Positions 1-9,463 are shown, counted from the first letter of the stretch. The stretch: 36,014 bases of DNA from Nanobdellota archaeon (GCA_018824365.1 JAHJGQ010000091.1:1-36014), one strand, 5' to 3'. The notes: generated from the sequence alone by a model not told the origin. Numbers and translations are program-made.

Positions 1-254
1 CAATTCAAGAAGTTGAATCTACATTAAGTTTTGTGGATGGTTCTTATGGACTTATTTGCAGAGAATTGGGAGATATTCTAGCTTACTCACACATGATAGG
101 GATATTACATCCTCAACCGCCAACATTCAATGATGAAAGAATCTTTTTAGGAAAGAGATGGGCCAAAGAAACTTTAAAGAAGCTGGATGCTGATGTCGCT
201 TTTCTCAAATTTTCTAAGAAGGTCTGGGAATATGTTGAAAAAGGTTATTATTAA
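1..254 (+). CDS. C-terminal fragment of an unidentified protein (5' end outside window)
   Basis: The reading frame is open from the window edge (codons begin at base 3) to a TAA at 252-254, giving about 83 residues. A GTG at 33 could be read as a start, but the frame continues upstream without a stop, so this is better read as the end of a longer gene. The visible part contains the segment HPQPPTFNDERIF and ends in an aromatic-rich KVWEYVEKGYY tail. I do not recognise the family. It converges on the THUMP gene with a 2-nt gap, which supports both stops being real. Confidence 0.6.
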   Translation, partial: IQEVESTLSFVDGSYGLICRELGDILAYSHMIGILHPQPPTFNDERIFLGKRWAKETLKKLDADVAFLKFSKKVWEYVEKGYY

Positions 255-256
255 AT

Positions 257-1357
257 TCATTTCTTCTCTAATAACCAAATCTTATGAACACTTTCGCCTT
301 TATGAACTTCTTCTTCAGAAAGAAGTTTAAACTTATCAGAAAAGGAAGGTTTCCAGTTCTTTCTGCCAATCAGCAATAAAGTGCCTTTTTGTTTTAGAAC
401 ATAACTTGCCTGATAATAGATCTCATTAAGTTTATCCTCATCTTTAGTGGTTATCTGAAAAATCAAATTATCAAACATATTCTCTTTAAATTTTACGTCC
501 AATTCATCTAAAGAGATCTTATGAAAATCTATAAGTTCTTTTACCCCAGCAAGTTGTGCATTTTTTCTTGCAGAAGTAATGTTTTGTTGAGATTCATCAA
601 AGGCAATAATGTTTTTCTGAAAACTTTTATCTGCAAGAGTTTTGGTAAAAAAAGATTGAAAGTCAAACTTATTAAAAAATGGAAATTTAAACAAAGAAAA
701 TTCTTTTTTTTTAGTATTTTGAACAAAGAAACCGGAAGTGTTGAGTGCAGCTTCAATTGCGATAACCCCATCTTTTACAAAGCCAACTAATAAATTATTG
801 CCCAATTTAAATTTACTTTTTCTGACAAAAAAATAGCCCATATCACCTTTAAATGATGCTGCATGTGGAAAAACGCGATAAGGTCTTGCATCTAGTTCAA
901 CACCACACAAATCAATACCCACAAAATAATTTTCTCCATTAAAAAATACATCAACGACAAGATCTGGTTTTTTTAATTCTACTTTTGGTGAAATGTTTAA
1001 TTCTTTTAATTTGGAAAATACTTTTCCAACAACCATTTTTGCTATTGAAATCCTATTTTCTTGTCCTTTGACATTTTCTACTTCAACTTTAAAAGATAGA
1101 TCATCAGAAAAAAAATCTTTCAGATTCAAATCTACATCATTAAAATTGATTGAATCTACTGTCCTGAACTTACCTAAAGAAACAATAATCTTTCTTATTG
1201 ATTGAGAACCATAGATCAATTTCAAAATTTCTTCTTTATCTTCTAAAGAAAACTCCAGAACATTTTGATAAGTGAGTGGAGTTATTTTTGTAAGTTCTTT
1301 AATTTCTTCTGCAGAAATAGTTTCTAAACCTGAATTCACTAAAGCAAATAATTTCAT
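257..1357 (-). CDS. THUMP-domain protein with a degenerate RNA methyltransferase domain
   Basis: The 366-residue protein has the layout of the THUMP/Trm14-RlmL-type RNA methyltransferases. An N-terminal ferredoxin-like and THUMP region spans roughly residues 1-155, followed by the family junction [19 protein letters not shown] (residues 158-176) and a Rossmann-like region. The usual SAM motif I (DPFCGSGT-IEAA) is reduced to [13 protein letters not shown] (192-204), and the catalytic N/D-PP-Y/F position reads NLIFQITTK (297-305). A later acidic SAM-contact strand ([22 protein letters not shown]) is kept. THUMP domains are known to bind tRNA or rRNA. Retained RNA binding without catalysis is inferred. 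It overlaps the end of gyrA by 4 nt (ATGA), so the two are probably co-transcribed and translationally coupled. Confidence 0.78.
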   Translation of the reverse strand: MKLFALVNSGLETISAEEIKELTKITPLTYQNVLEFSLEDKEEILKLIYGSQSIRKIIVSLGKFRTVDSINFNDVDLNLKDFFSDDLSFKVEVENVKGQENRISIAKMVVGKVFSKLKELNISPKVELKKPDLVVDVFFNGENYFVGIDLCGVELDARPYRVFPHAASFKGDMGYFFVRKSKFKLGNNLLVGFVKDGVIAIEAALNTSGFFVQNTKKKEFSLFKFPFFNKFDFQSFFTKTLADKSFQKNIIAFDESQQNITSARKNAQLAGVKELIDFHKISLDELDVKFKENMFDNLIFQITTKDEDKLNEIYYQASYVLKQKGTLLLIGRKNWKPSFSDKFKLLSEEEVHKGESVHKIWLLEKK

Positions 1358-4095
1358 TCTCGATTTCCTATGGAATGGTCTTTTCTTTCTATTTCTTCTT
1401 CTCCTCTTTTCTCTTCTCTTTCATCAGTCTCTTGTTTTTCATCTTCCTCTTGCTTGTATTGTTCATCTCTTAGTTCAAGATCATTTACTTTATCGTCATC
1501 ATTATCATTATTCTCGTTAGATTCATTATCTTCTAACTTATTATCATCATTATTATTATTATTATTGCTATCCTCATTATTTTCACTACTTTCATCATCT
1601 TCACCAATTTGGGCTTCTCTTTCTTTATAGACTACAACATCTTCCTTTTCAACGTCGATATCTTCTTCATCTACAATAATCTTTGCTGCTGCTGCAAGAG
1701 AATCATCTTCAAGTCTCATAACTCTTACTCCTTGAGTGGCACGCCCTATAGTAGATATATCAGAACATTTTATTCTTATTGCTATACCTTTTTTTGAGAT
1801 AAGCATTAAATCTTCTGACCCATTAACTATCATCACTAATTTTACAGGACCATTTTTTTGAGAAATTTTTATGTTTACAACTCCCCTTCCACCACGATGG
1901 CAAAGGCGATAATCGCTGATTAATGTTCTTTTACCATAACCTTTCTCTGTCAGAGTTAAAATCTCTTTGCCTTCATCAACTGCCAGCATGCCGATCACTT
2001 CATCATCTTTCCTTAATCTAATTCCTCTTATTCCTTTGGCAGTCCTTCCCATAGAACGAACATCACTTTCATTAAAACGGTTAGCAAGACCATTCTTAGT
2101 AGCTAAGATTATTTCTTTATCTCCAGAAGTATATTTAACTCCGACTAGATTGTCGTTTTCCTCTAGATTTATAGCCCTGATTCCCCCTTTTCTGGGGTTA
2201 GAAAAATCTTTTAATTCTGTTTTCTTTACTGTACCATCTCTTGTAGCCATGAAGAGATATCCCTCTTTGAAATTTCTTACAGGGATTATTGCTGTTATTT
2301 TCTCATCTTTTCCTTTTTCCAAAAGATTGGCGATATGCTGCCCTTTAGATTGCCTGCTTCCTTCTGGAAGATGATATACTTTTAACCAGTAAACCTGGCC
2401 TTTGTCCGTAAAGAACAGTAGATAATCGTGTGTAGAAGTGATAAAAATTTTCTCAACGAAGTCTTCTTCTTTCATCCCAGCTGCGATTACACCTTTACCT
2501 CCACGTTTCTGTGTCTTGTAAGTGTCCGGTGATAAACGTTTAATATAACCTGAATTGGTCATTGTTACAATGGTTGTTTCTTCTTTGATCAATTCCTCCA
2601 TATCAACATCTTCATACTCCCCTTCAACAACTTTTGATCTTCTTTCATCACCATAATTATTCTTTATCTCTTCAAGTTCTGCTTTTATCAATTCCAATAC
2701 TTTTTGCTGAGAAGACAATATCTCTCGATAAAGCGTAATTTTCTCCAATAATTCTTTATGCTCAGTTCTTATCTTTTCCTGTTCCAAAGATGCTAATTTT
2801 TGTAAACGCATCTCTAAAATTGCTTTCGCTTGAACTTCGGAAAGTGAATAAGTATTCATCAGGAACAATTTTGCTTCTTCAATATTCTTACTATTCTTTA
2901 TTCCTGGAATCACTTCATCAATGTTATCTATCGCTATCAACAATCCCTCAAGAAGATGAACCTTTTGCTCTGCCTGATTTAAATCGTATTTTGTTCTTCT
3001 TGTTACAACTTCTTTACGATGATCAATATGGTATTCCAATATTTGTTTTAAGCTCAGGGTTTTAGGCTGATTGTCTACCAGTGCAAGCAAATTTAATCCA
3101 AAGCTTACTTTCAGACGGCTGTATTTGTAAAGCTGGTTTAAAATTACATTAGCATCAGAATCTTTTTTTAGGTCTATAACAACCCTTATTCCTTCGCGAT
3201 CAGATTCGTCATTTATATTTCTAATCCCAGATATTTTTTTATCTTTGACCAAGTCAGCAATCTGTTTGATCAGTTCTGCTTTGTTTACTTGATAAGGAAT
3301 TTCTTTAACTATAATCTTGTCTTCTTCTATGTAAACTACGCTTTTGATAATTACCTTACCCCTACCAAATTCATAGGCATGCAGCAAAGAGTTGCCACAA
3401 GCAACTTCTCCCCCTGTCGGGAAATCAGGTGCAGGGATTATTTCCATTAATTCTTGTGTGCTTATTTCAGGATTGTTGATAGTGGCAATAATTCCTTCAC
3501 AAATCTCTTTGACGTTATGCGGAGGAATATTTGTTGCCATCCCTACAGCAATACCTGAAGAACCATTTACAAGTAAGTTGGGAAGCTTATTAGGTAATAC
3601 AATCGGTTCTTTTAGTGAACCATCAAAGTTATCTTTAAAATCAACTGTATCTTTCTCGATATCCCTAAGCATCTCTTCAGCAAGCTTATTTAGCTTAGCT
3701 TCAGTGTAACGCATAGCAGCTGCATTATCGCCATCAATACTTCCAAAGTTGCCTTGTCCTTTGATCAAAGGATAACGCAGACTGAAATCTTGAGCCATAC
3801 GCACTAAAGAATCATAGACTGCTGTATCACCGTGAGGATGGTATTTACCCAATACTTCCCCTACAATACGGGCACATTTTTTAAAAGGCTTATTATGGAG
3901 CATGCCCATATCAAACATTGCATAAAGAATCCTTCTGTGGACTGGTTTAAGCCCATCCCTTACATCAGGAAGGGCTCGGCCTACAATGACGGACATGGCA
4001 TAATTTACATAAGCTTCTCTCATCTCTTCTTCAATGACACGAGGAAGAATCTTGTCTGTGTTTTCAGGTGCCTCAGGCACTTCGTTTTGAACCAT
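1354..4095 (-). CDS. gyrA: DNA gyrase subunit A (bacterial type)
   Basis: The 913-residue protein is the type IIA topoisomerase subunit that cleaves and rejoins DNA. With GyrB it introduces negative supercoils. The catalytic tyrosine is Tyr130 in [10 protein letters not shown]. The quinolone-resistance region reads [10 protein letters not shown] (about 86-95), with Thr at the position of E. coli Ser83. The GyrA box needed for DNA wrapping is present as QKRGGKG in the C-terminal beta-pinwheel. After the pinwheel comes a tail of roughly 100 residues, almost entirely Asp, Glu, Asn and Lys, partly encoded by ATT/ATC trinucleotide repeats near 1497-1570. Acidic tails occur in bacterial GyrA, but this one is unusually long. 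gyrB is not in this window. The upstream region carries a TATA-like element and a near-perfect palindrome. Confidence 0.97.
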   Translation of the reverse strand: MVQNEVPEAPENTDKILPRVIEEEMREAYVNYAMSVIVGRALPDVRDGLKPVHRRILYAMFDMGMLHNKPFKKCARIVGEVLGKYHPHGDTAVYDSLVRMAQDFSLRYPLIKGQGNFGSIDGDNAAAMRYTEAKLNKLAEEMLRDIEKDTVDFKDNFDGSLKEPIVLPNKLPNLLVNGSSGIAVGMATNIPPHNVKEICEGIIATINNPEISTQELMEIIPAPDFPTGGEVACGNSLLHAYEFGRGKVIIKSVVYIEEDKIIVKEIPYQVNKAELIKQIADLVKDKKISGIRNINDESDREGIRVVIDLKKDSDANVILNQLYKYSRLKVSFGLNLLALVDNQPKTLSLKQILEYHIDHRKEVVTRRTKYDLNQAEQKVHLLEGLLIAIDNIDEVIPGIKNSKNIEEAKLFLMNTYSLSEVQAKAILEMRLQKLASLEQEKIRTEHKELLEKITLYREILSSQQKVLELIKAELEEIKNNYGDERRSKVVEGEYEDVDMEELIKEETTIVTMTNSGYIKRLSPDTYKTQKRGGKGVIAAGMKEEDFVEKIFITSTHDYLLFFTDKGQVYWLKVYHLPEGSRQSKGQHIANLLEKGKDEKITAIIPVRNFKEGYLFMATRDGTVKKTELKDFSNPRKGGIRAINLEENDNLVGVKYTSGDKEIILATKNGLANRFNESDVRSMGRTAKGIRGIRLRKDDEVIGMLAVDEGKEILTLTEKGYGKRTLISDYRLCHRGGRGVVNIKISQKNGPVKLVMIVNGSEDLMLISKKGIAIRIKCSDISTIGRATQGVRVMRLEDDSLAAAAKIIVDEEDIDVEKEDVVVYKEREAQIGEDDESSENNEDSNNNNNNDDNKLEDNESNENNDNDDDKVNDLELRDEQYKQEEDEKQETDEREEKRGEEEIERKDHSIGNRE

Positions 4096-4118
4096 TTTTT
4101 AAGAGTGTTTAATATTTC

Positions 4119-4135
4119 TTTTATCGTCGATAAAA
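4119..4135 (-). promoter_or_regulatory. Operator-like palindrome in the gyrA promoter
   Basis: The 17-nt element TTTTATCG-T-CGATAAAA has 8-bp inverted arms around one central base. On the minus strand it lies between a TATA-like element (ATTTATACG, about 4137-4145) and the gyrA start at 4095. A transcription start 25-30 nt below that TATA box would fall at the downstream edge of the palindrome, a classic position for a blocking repressor. Regulation is inferred from position only. Confidence 0.5.
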
Positions 4136-4218
4136 ACGTATAAATTAGAGATTTTGGTGGTTTATAAAGCTTGTGGTTAAAAATGAGTTTTTAATGAGTT
4201 TTTATAAAGTTGAAAAAG

Positions 4219-4254
4219 TTTATAAATCTTAATAATATGATTTTAAGGGAGGTG
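4219..4254 (+). promoter_or_regulatory. TATA box and strong Shine-Dalgarno for the DUF4234-like gene
   Basis: A TTTATAAAT box at 4219-4227 lies about 30 nt upstream of the expected transcript start. GGGAGGTG at 4247-4254 sits 5 nt before the ATG at 4260. This near-ideal ribosome binding site stands out because most genes here have none. A second TTTATAAAG occurs at 4201-4209. Confidence 0.6.
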
Positions 4255-4259
4255 TTCAA

Positions 4260-4568
4260 ATGGCTATAAAAAAAAGAAATGTAATCTTAGTATATTTATT
4301 TACTCTAATTACATTCGGAATTTATTTGATATATTGGTTAGTTAAAACCAAAGTGGAAATGAATGAACTAGGGGCTAAAATACCAACAGCATGGTTGATC
4401 ATAATTCCCATAGCTAATATCTACTGGCTCTACAAGTATGCCGAAGGTTTCTCTACCAAATTGAAAAAAGATAACAATGCAATCTTATGGTTCTTATTGT
4501 TTTGGTTAGTAGGAATAATTATGCCGATTATGGTACAATTAGAATTAAATAAGAAAGCAAAGAAATGA
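4260..4568 (+). CDS. Small DUF4234-like membrane protein
   Basis: The 102-residue protein has three hydrophobic segments (about residues 8-28, 42-60 and 74-92). Lysine-rich patches follow the first segment and close the C terminus. The spacing and the motif [21 protein letters not shown] resemble DUF4234 proteins, a family of short membrane proteins of unknown function. The start is fixed by the strong Shine-Dalgarno five bases upstream. It stands alone, divergent from gyrA and convergent with scpB. I cannot assign a function. Confidence 0.75.
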   Translation: MAIKKRNVILVYLFTLITFGIYLIYWLVKTKVEMNELGAKIPTAWLIIIPIANIYWLYKYAEGFSTKLKKDNNAILWFLLFWLVGIIMPIMVQLELNKKAKK

Positions 4569-4582
4569 ATTAATAATATTTT

Positions 4583-5203
4583 TTATTTTTTAATTTCTTT
4601 CATCGCCTTTTCTATCTCGCTTTTGCTGACTTCTTCATTTTTCTCTAACTCAATCAGCCTTTCTACTTCGTCTGCTTCTTTATTGACTTCCTCCGCTTCG
4701 TTGAGGATATCTAAAGGTATTTGATCAAGGAAAGCTTTCTTTGCATCTTCACTTGGAAGATCGAAATATTCAAAAAATTTCTTGGTTAGTTTAATTTTAT
4801 AAGTTCTACCAAATTTATCTTTAGTGATGAAACCTTGCTCTTCAAGCTGTCTCATGTGTTCATAAGCACCAGAACCTTTTAATTTTATGACGTCTGACTG
4901 TACGATAGGATATCTCCAGGCGATGATTGCCAATGTTTCCATTAAAGGCTTCTCAAGTTCTGTTGAAGATACTATGTTGCTTACCAAAGAAACAAACTCA
5001 TCACGAACTGTTAATTTCCAACCGTCTTCATTTTTTATGATCTGCAAGGAATGGTCTTTTTCAGAGTATTCTTTAATCAATTTTTCTATAATCTCTTCTG
5101 TTTCTTTGATTTCTAACGAACATAGGCTGGCAACACGTTCAGAAGTAATCTTCTTTCCTACAGCGAAGAGTACAGCTTCAACCTTTTTTTCTTTCTGATC
5201 CAT
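4583..5203 (-). CDS. scpB: Segregation and condensation protein ScpB
   Basis: The 206-residue protein matches ScpB, the tandem winged-helix partner that binds the kleisin ScpA and regulates SMC-based chromosome condensation. Visible hallmarks are the start VEAVLFAVGKKITSERVASL and the central ETLAIIAWRYPIVQSDVIKLKGSGA, equivalent to the LAIIAYRQPIT-RG signature. A second winged helix (LEEQGFITKDKFGRTYKIKLT) and the FFEYFDLPS ending follow. A glutamate- and lysine-rich C-terminal extension runs from about residue 170. It lies 22 nt downstream of an unknown gene on the same strand, probably in one transcript. Neither scpA nor smc is in the window. Confidence 0.9.
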   Translation of the reverse strand: MDQKEKKVEAVLFAVGKKITSERVASLCSLEIKETEEIIEKLIKEYSEKDHSLQIIKNEDGWKLTVRDEFVSLVSNIVSSTELEKPLMETLAIIAWRYPIVQSDVIKLKGSGAYEHMRQLEEQGFITKDKFGRTYKIKLTKKFFEYFDLPSEDAKKAFLDQIPLDILNEAEEVNKEADEVERLIELEKNEEVSKSEIEKAMKEIKK

Positions 5204-5225
5204 TTTTGGTCGGTTTCCTAAATAT

Positions 5226-5801
5226 TTACTTTTTACTTTTAAGATAATAAATGCCGTCTTTCAAATCAATAACGTTTTGATCTATCAGTTTATCTAAAAA
5301 ATCTTCCAAGAGATCCTTGTTAACCCCAGTTAATTTACTAATCTGTTCTGAAGTAAGATTACTTTTACCTAATAGAACGGTCACGTAATTTTTCAATAAA
5401 AATGCTGTGTTGGTCTTTAATGTATCATTTTCTATTTTTAATTGCTTTGCAACCATATCAACGCCATGGAGTTTAGCTTGTAGATCATTGATAAAACTGG
5501 AAACCTCATTATCGCTAAGACTTAATTGGCTTGGTTCGATGATATCAATCAATGAAGGCATATAATCAAAACAGAAGTCTATCAAGTTGTCCATCTTTCC
5601 AGTCCAGATCTCCAGTTCTGTAAAAGTAGCCCATAAATCGGTATCTTCTTGCTTCTTTGCTTCAGTCAACTCTTCATTAACAACCTCATAGCGTTCGTCT
5701 TCTTTAATCTTACTTACATATTCTTTGATAGAAGATTCTACATGTTCTTTTGGCTTACCCAACACTTCTATTACAGCTCTAAAAAAAATCTTTTTTTCCA
5801 T
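5226..5801 (-). CDS. Conserved-looking protein of unknown function upstream of scpB
   Basis: The 191-residue protein is mostly alpha-helical and acidic. It starts MEKKIFFRAVIEVLGKPKEHVE. The middle section (FCFDYMPSLIDIIEPSQLSLS) suggests a compact alpha/beta fold, followed by a predicted coiled helix (about 105-150). The C terminus looks like a small helix-turn-helix (LTSEQISKLTGVNKDLLEDFLDKL, then a beta strand). A TATA-like TTAAAAAG about 31 nt upstream suggests leaderless translation. It directly precedes scpB, so a role linked to chromosome segregation is possible but is based on position alone. I do not recognise the family. Confidence 0.8.
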   Translation of the reverse strand: MEKKIFFRAVIEVLGKPKEHVESSIKEYVSKIKEDERYEVVNEELTEAKKQEDTDLWATFTELEIWTGKMDNLIDFCFDYMPSLIDIIEPSQLSLSDNEVSSFINDLQAKLHGVDMVAKQLKIENDTLKTNTAFLLKNYVTVLLGKSNLTSEQISKLTGVNKDLLEDFLDKLIDQNVIDLKDGIYYLKSKK

Positions 5802-5887
5802 TGATTACAAGAAAATAGTATGCTTTTTAAGTCTTTCTGAAGATTAATTTATTAGTCCATGTTATTAGTCTATGTTGTATTTATCAG

Positions 5888-8128
5888 TTAACAATTATTC
5901 TTTCCTATCAACACAATACAAAACAGTCCAAAAGTGATGGCAAGAAAATAAGGTATCAATCTTTTGGCTTTTTCAGAACTTGATTCGTAAACAATTATCC
6001 CATTTAGTACATCAATTATTTTTTCTTTTTCTGCTTTAAGTTGAAGATTTGATTCCGGATTGGCTTCAAGAGAGGATTCAGCAAAAAAATTCGATTCTAA
6101 AAACGATTGTTGGGAAGAAAAATTCACTTCTTCTTTTATTTTTCCAGATGATAAAATATATATCTTCTCTGTTAATTCTTTATCAGTTTTCTGCCTATCT
6201 TTATTGATTTTTACTTTTAATTTATACTCCCCTTCTTCAATTCCATCATCTACTTTTATCAGAAATTCAACTGATTTCAGCTCATTTTCATTAAGGGTTA
6301 ACTCCTGTAAATTATAATCATTTTCAACTGTTTTATTATAACAAGAGTAACATCTGCTTCCTTTATAAAGATAGCTCCATAATTTATAATCATGTTTAGA
6401 ATCATCTCCAAGAAGCTGTACTTTCACTTTTAACACATCACCTATTTTAATTGAAGAGGGCAGGTCAATTATCTGATAATGTTCAATCTTGCTTTTCTTT
6501 TCCTCTTCTATTTCTTCAATGTAATCCAAATAATCTTTACATATTTCCTTATCAACACCACCGATAGTAAAAGGCTGTTCAGTTCTCAAGCCCAGACCTT
6601 CAAGAACTAAGATAGCTTGACCATCTTCAATCTTTTGGTTGCAATTTGGAATAAGTTGAATCGGCAGGGTAATATTATATAATTGATATTCTTCATAGAT
6701 GTTCAACTTAGTGGTCTTACTGATCTTTTCTTTGTCTTTCTCTGCCCATAATTGTATTGAGTATTTCGTTTCCTGTCCTTTGTAAATATTTATTTTGGCC
6801 CTGAATTGGTCTCCCCATTCTGCTTCTTCATCATTTCCCAAGTAAAGCGTTCCTATGTTTAAAGATGAAGAGTTCTCTTTATATTGTGGATTGATAGCTA
6901 TAAGTTTAGTCACCTTATTATCAGCTAAATTTCTTTCATTGCAATTTAAACTAAATATTTCAAACTTGACCATATATATCCCTTCAGCAAGATTTGGTGA
7001 GTAAGAACTTATCTTCTTATATGATTCAATGACTGTTTCATTTTTCCAAGGAGAATATTCTTTGATCACTCCTCCAAAAATATCTTCAATTGTACCCTTA
7101 ACGGAAATGTTTTGGGCAAAACCGTATAAACGTTCTATTTCTACCGTAAATGATAAATCTTTATTCTTAAATATGGAATTATCAATTAAGAGGTTAATTT
7201 TCCAATCACAATTTTCAACGTAATAATTTTCTTTGTTTGGAGTGGGAATTGTGTGATACCATTGATTGCCTATCTTGCTTATTGACATTCCTTCAGTACT
7301 GCCAGAATAACTAACACTATCAATAAGCGTTGTTTCTTTAAACAATCTAACTTCATCATAATCAGAATTTAATGAAAAATCGGTATCGCCATCACGATAA
7401 ATCGTTTTATAACATCCAGCACAGATTATTGTTCCTGATTCATCGATAATCTTGTTATCTGCAATTGGTAATTTGCCGTTTTCTTTAGAATCTTTTAATA
7501 TCAACCCTTTCAAATCGATGTTTTGGCTGCCGGGATTGTATAATTCAACCCATTCTCCTAAAGGTTTATTTCCATCATCTTCTCCAATCGGATCCGGTAA
7601 AAATTCATTGATTTTAAGAATTGAATAATCATAACTAAATTCATAATTACTGTTTTGTTGGCCGGGAGTTCCGCCGTCAACTAAGCTTTCCTGCCATTGA
7701 CCATCTTTATTTTTTTCCAAGGTTTTATTGTTGCCATCTGCTAAATCAACATAATCAGTATAGTCAAAACTATCACTACAATTTTCATTGCCCTCTAAAA
7801 CTATTTCTTCACCAGAATTTTTTAAGCTAATGCTCTGTTCAATAACACTATTTTGACTTCCGAAATAATAAGTGAAATTTGCTAAATTTCTTACTATCAG
7901 TAAATAAGAGTGATCATTCAATTCCCCTTGCAAAGCCTTGCCGTCTAAAGAACAATTAGAAATATTGATAGAAAAATCATTAGGATTATACAATTCAATC
8001 CATTCACAATAATTGTCATCACATTGTCCCGGATTGTACATAATTTCATTAATTTCGACCGAAGCCAAAGAAAAATCGGTCAAGAAAGTTGACAGAAGTA
8101 AATATAAGAATAATCTATTGAATCTCAT
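5888..8128 (-). CDS. Secreted, membrane-anchored lamin-tail-domain protein
   Basis: The 746-residue protein starts with a signal peptide (RLFLYLLLSTFLTDFSLA, about residues 4-21) and ends with a hydrophobic anchor (IPYFLAITFGLFCIVLIG, about 724-741) plus a short basic tail. Two lamin-tail domains are visible. The first begins VEINEIMYNPGQCDDNYCEWIELYNP (from about residue 23) and the second INEFLPDPIGEDDG...GEWVELYNPGSQNI (from about 172). The rest looks like beta-sandwich repeats with N-glycosylation-type sequons. Lamin-tail domains are widespread in secreted proteins and act as adhesion or nuclease accessory modules. No nuclease motif is visible. The likely location is the cell surface, with the bulk outside. 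Confidence 0.85.
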   Translation of the reverse strand: MRFNRLFLYLLLSTFLTDFSLASVEINEIMYNPGQCDDNYCEWIELYNPNDFSINISNCSLDGKALQGELNDHSYLLIVRNLANFTYYFGSQNSVIEQSISLKNSGEEIVLEGNENCSDSFDYTDYVDLADGNNKTLEKNKDGQWQESLVDGGTPGQQNSNYEFSYDYSILKINEFLPDPIGEDDGNKPLGEWVELYNPGSQNIDLKGLILKDSKENGKLPIADNKIIDESGTIICAGCYKTIYRDGDTDFSLNSDYDEVRLFKETTLIDSVSYSGSTEGMSISKIGNQWYHTIPTPNKENYYVENCDWKINLLIDNSIFKNKDLSFTVEIERLYGFAQNISVKGTIEDIFGGVIKEYSPWKNETVIESYKKISSYSPNLAEGIYMVKFEIFSLNCNERNLADNKVTKLIAINPQYKENSSSLNIGTLYLGNDEEAEWGDQFRAKINIYKGQETKYSIQLWAEKDKEKISKTTKLNIYEEYQLYNITLPIQLIPNCNQKIEDGQAILVLEGLGLRTEQPFTIGGVDKEICKDYLDYIEEIEEEKKSKIEHYQIIDLPSSIKIGDVLKVKVQLLGDDSKHDYKLWSYLYKGSRCYSCYNKTVENDYNLQELTLNENELKSVEFLIKVDDGIEEGEYKLKVKINKDRQKTDKELTEKIYILSSGKIKEEVNFSSQQSFLESNFFAESSLEANPESNLQLKAEKEKIIDVLNGIIVYESSSEKAKRLIPYFLAITFGLFCIVLIGKNNC

Positions 8129-8249
8129 ATGAGGAGTTAAATGAATTATACAATAAATAATTTTCCCATAAAATCCCCATGAAAATGATTTTTACTATTC
8201 TTGAATACTAAAGAAAGTTTTTAAATGTACTTGGCTTGTTAATTACAAA

Positions 8250-8729
8250 ATGGGATGGTTGTTTGGAAAAAAGAAGAAAGTACCACAAGTTCCTGCTTCT
8301 GAAGGGATTATCAGTGAAAGAGCTTTGAGATTTCCAGTTAAGCGCAGTTCTTCTGAAAGGATTATAGAACCGGATGAAGTGAAAGAAGCGGTTGGTTTTG
8401 AAATGCCAAATGACTTTTCTGAAGAAGCAGAAATGCCGGCAACAGAAGTTCCTACCAGCCCATTACCACCAAGAACTGGAGTTAGTCCTTTTTTTAAACC
8501 ACAAAACAAAGAAGATTTATTTGTAAAAGTAGAAGTTTATCAAAGAGTTCTTGGAGAAATAGACATGCTAAAAAGGAATTTAGCGGAGCTTTCTGAAACA
8601 AATAAAAATTTAGAATTATCAGAGTACAATGAAGAAAATAATTTTAACCGTCTTAGAAGGTCGATGAAATTAATGCATGATAGCCTTTTACAAATTGATA
8701 AAACTGTATTCAAATTTCAAGGTGATTAA
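8250..8729 (+). CDS. Small coiled-coil protein with basic N-terminal tip, first of a tandem trio
   Basis: The 159-residue protein begins MGWLFGKKKKVPQVP, a short hydrophobic-then-polybasic tip that could touch a membrane or nucleic acid. A proline- and glutamate-rich disordered stretch follows to about residue 85. The C-terminal part starts DLFVKVEVYQRVLGEIDMLKRNL and continues as a predicted coiled coil. That start recurs in the next gene (VFIKVEEYDDVLDLVKLIKKKL), so the two probably share a module. A TATA-like TTTTTAAATG about 31 nt upstream of the ATG suggests leaderless translation. The function is unknown. Confidence 0.75.
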   Translation: MGWLFGKKKKVPQVPASEGIISERALRFPVKRSSSERIIEPDEVKEAVGFEMPNDFSEEAEMPATEVPTSPLPPRTGVSPFFKPQNKEDLFVKVEVYQRVLGEIDMLKRNLAELSETNKNLELSEYNEENNFNRLRRSMKLMHDSLLQIDKTVFKFQGD

Positions 8730-8731
8730 AA

Positions 8732-8962
8732 ATGGAAAAAATGCCCGTCTTTATAAAAGTAGAAGAATATGATGATGTCTTAGATTTAGTTAAACTTATC
8801 AAAAAGAAGCTTGATGAAGCAAAGTCAACACTTCTTAAAATAAATGATCTTAAGAATGAAGAAGATCACCAATTAGAAATGTGGCAGAACACGCTTGCAG
8901 AAGTAGAGAAGAAAGTAGATTTTATTGATCATTCTTTGAATGAACCAGAACAATATCAATAA
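8732..8962 (+). CDS. Short coiled-coil protein, second of the trio
   Basis: The 76-residue protein is essentially one helical hairpin or coiled coil. It opens with PVFIKVEEYDDVLDLVKLIKKKL, which aligns by eye with the C-terminal module of the gene just upstream. It begins 2 nt after that gene's stop, so both are surely in one operon and translation may be coupled. There are no catalytic or membrane features. A structural or adaptor role is likely, but this is inferred. Confidence 0.75.
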   Translation: MEKMPVFIKVEEYDDVLDLVKLIKKKLDEAKSTLLKINDLKNEEDHQLEMWQNTLAEVEKKVDFIDHSLNEPEQYQ

Positions 8963-8983
8963 GAAAGTAAGTTAAACGAGAAA

Positions 8984-9463
8984 ATGAAAAAAAAAGCAGT
9001 GAAGAAAAAGAGTGTAAAAACAGTAAAAAAAGAAGTTAAAAGAGTTAGTGCTCCAAAAATGCCGGTTAGAGAGAAAGGGCTTAATTTTATGGTCCAGATT
9101 AATGATCCTAAAGCTCTAAGAAAAGATCTTCTTGAAGCGTTACGTGAAGTTATTATCTTTATGCAAGGTTATGAAACATTTAGGAAAGTTCAAGAAGAAA
9201 AAGTTGTTACTTTCTCTAAGCTGCGCGATAATATTAAAGAATTAAATAATCTGATTGATAACAAGTTAAGAAAATTCCTGCCGAAGGGAAAACTTAAAAG
9301 TATTGGTGAAGAAATGAAAGTTCAGGAAGAAGTTGAAGAACAGGAAGAGTTACCAAGACAGGTGAGTATTCTTAGAACTGAACCCAAGAGAGAAAATAAT
9401 GAATTAGATGATCTGGAATATCAACTTAAAGATATTGAAAATAGATTAAAGAAAATCCAATGA
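8984..9463 (+). CDS. Coiled-coil protein with lysine-rich N-terminal tail, third of the trio
   Basis: The 159-residue protein starts with about 30 lysine-rich residues of the KKxVKK type, resembling histone H1 or HU-like tails. A module beginning LNFMVQINDPKALRKDLLEALREVI follows, then a helical region. The C-terminal end is acidic, with a final coiled coil (ELDDLEYQLKDIENRLKKI). It begins 21 nt after the second gene and closes the trio, before the tRNA-Leu promoter. The basic tail suggests contact with DNA or RNA. No family is recognised. Confidence 0.75.
   Translation: MKKKAVKKKSVKTVKKEVKRVSAPKMPVREKGLNFMVQINDPKALRKDLLEALREVIIFMQGYETFRKVQEEKVVTFSKLRDNIKELNNLIDNKLRKFLPKGKLKSIGEEMKVQEEVEEQEELPRQVSILRTEPKRENNELDDLEYQLKDIENRLKKIQ

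Noticed and set aside
1370-1630. Serine- and leucine-rich frame opposite the gyrA tail
   Set aside because: It is the antisense image of the acidic Asp/Glu/Asn repeat and has no independent support.
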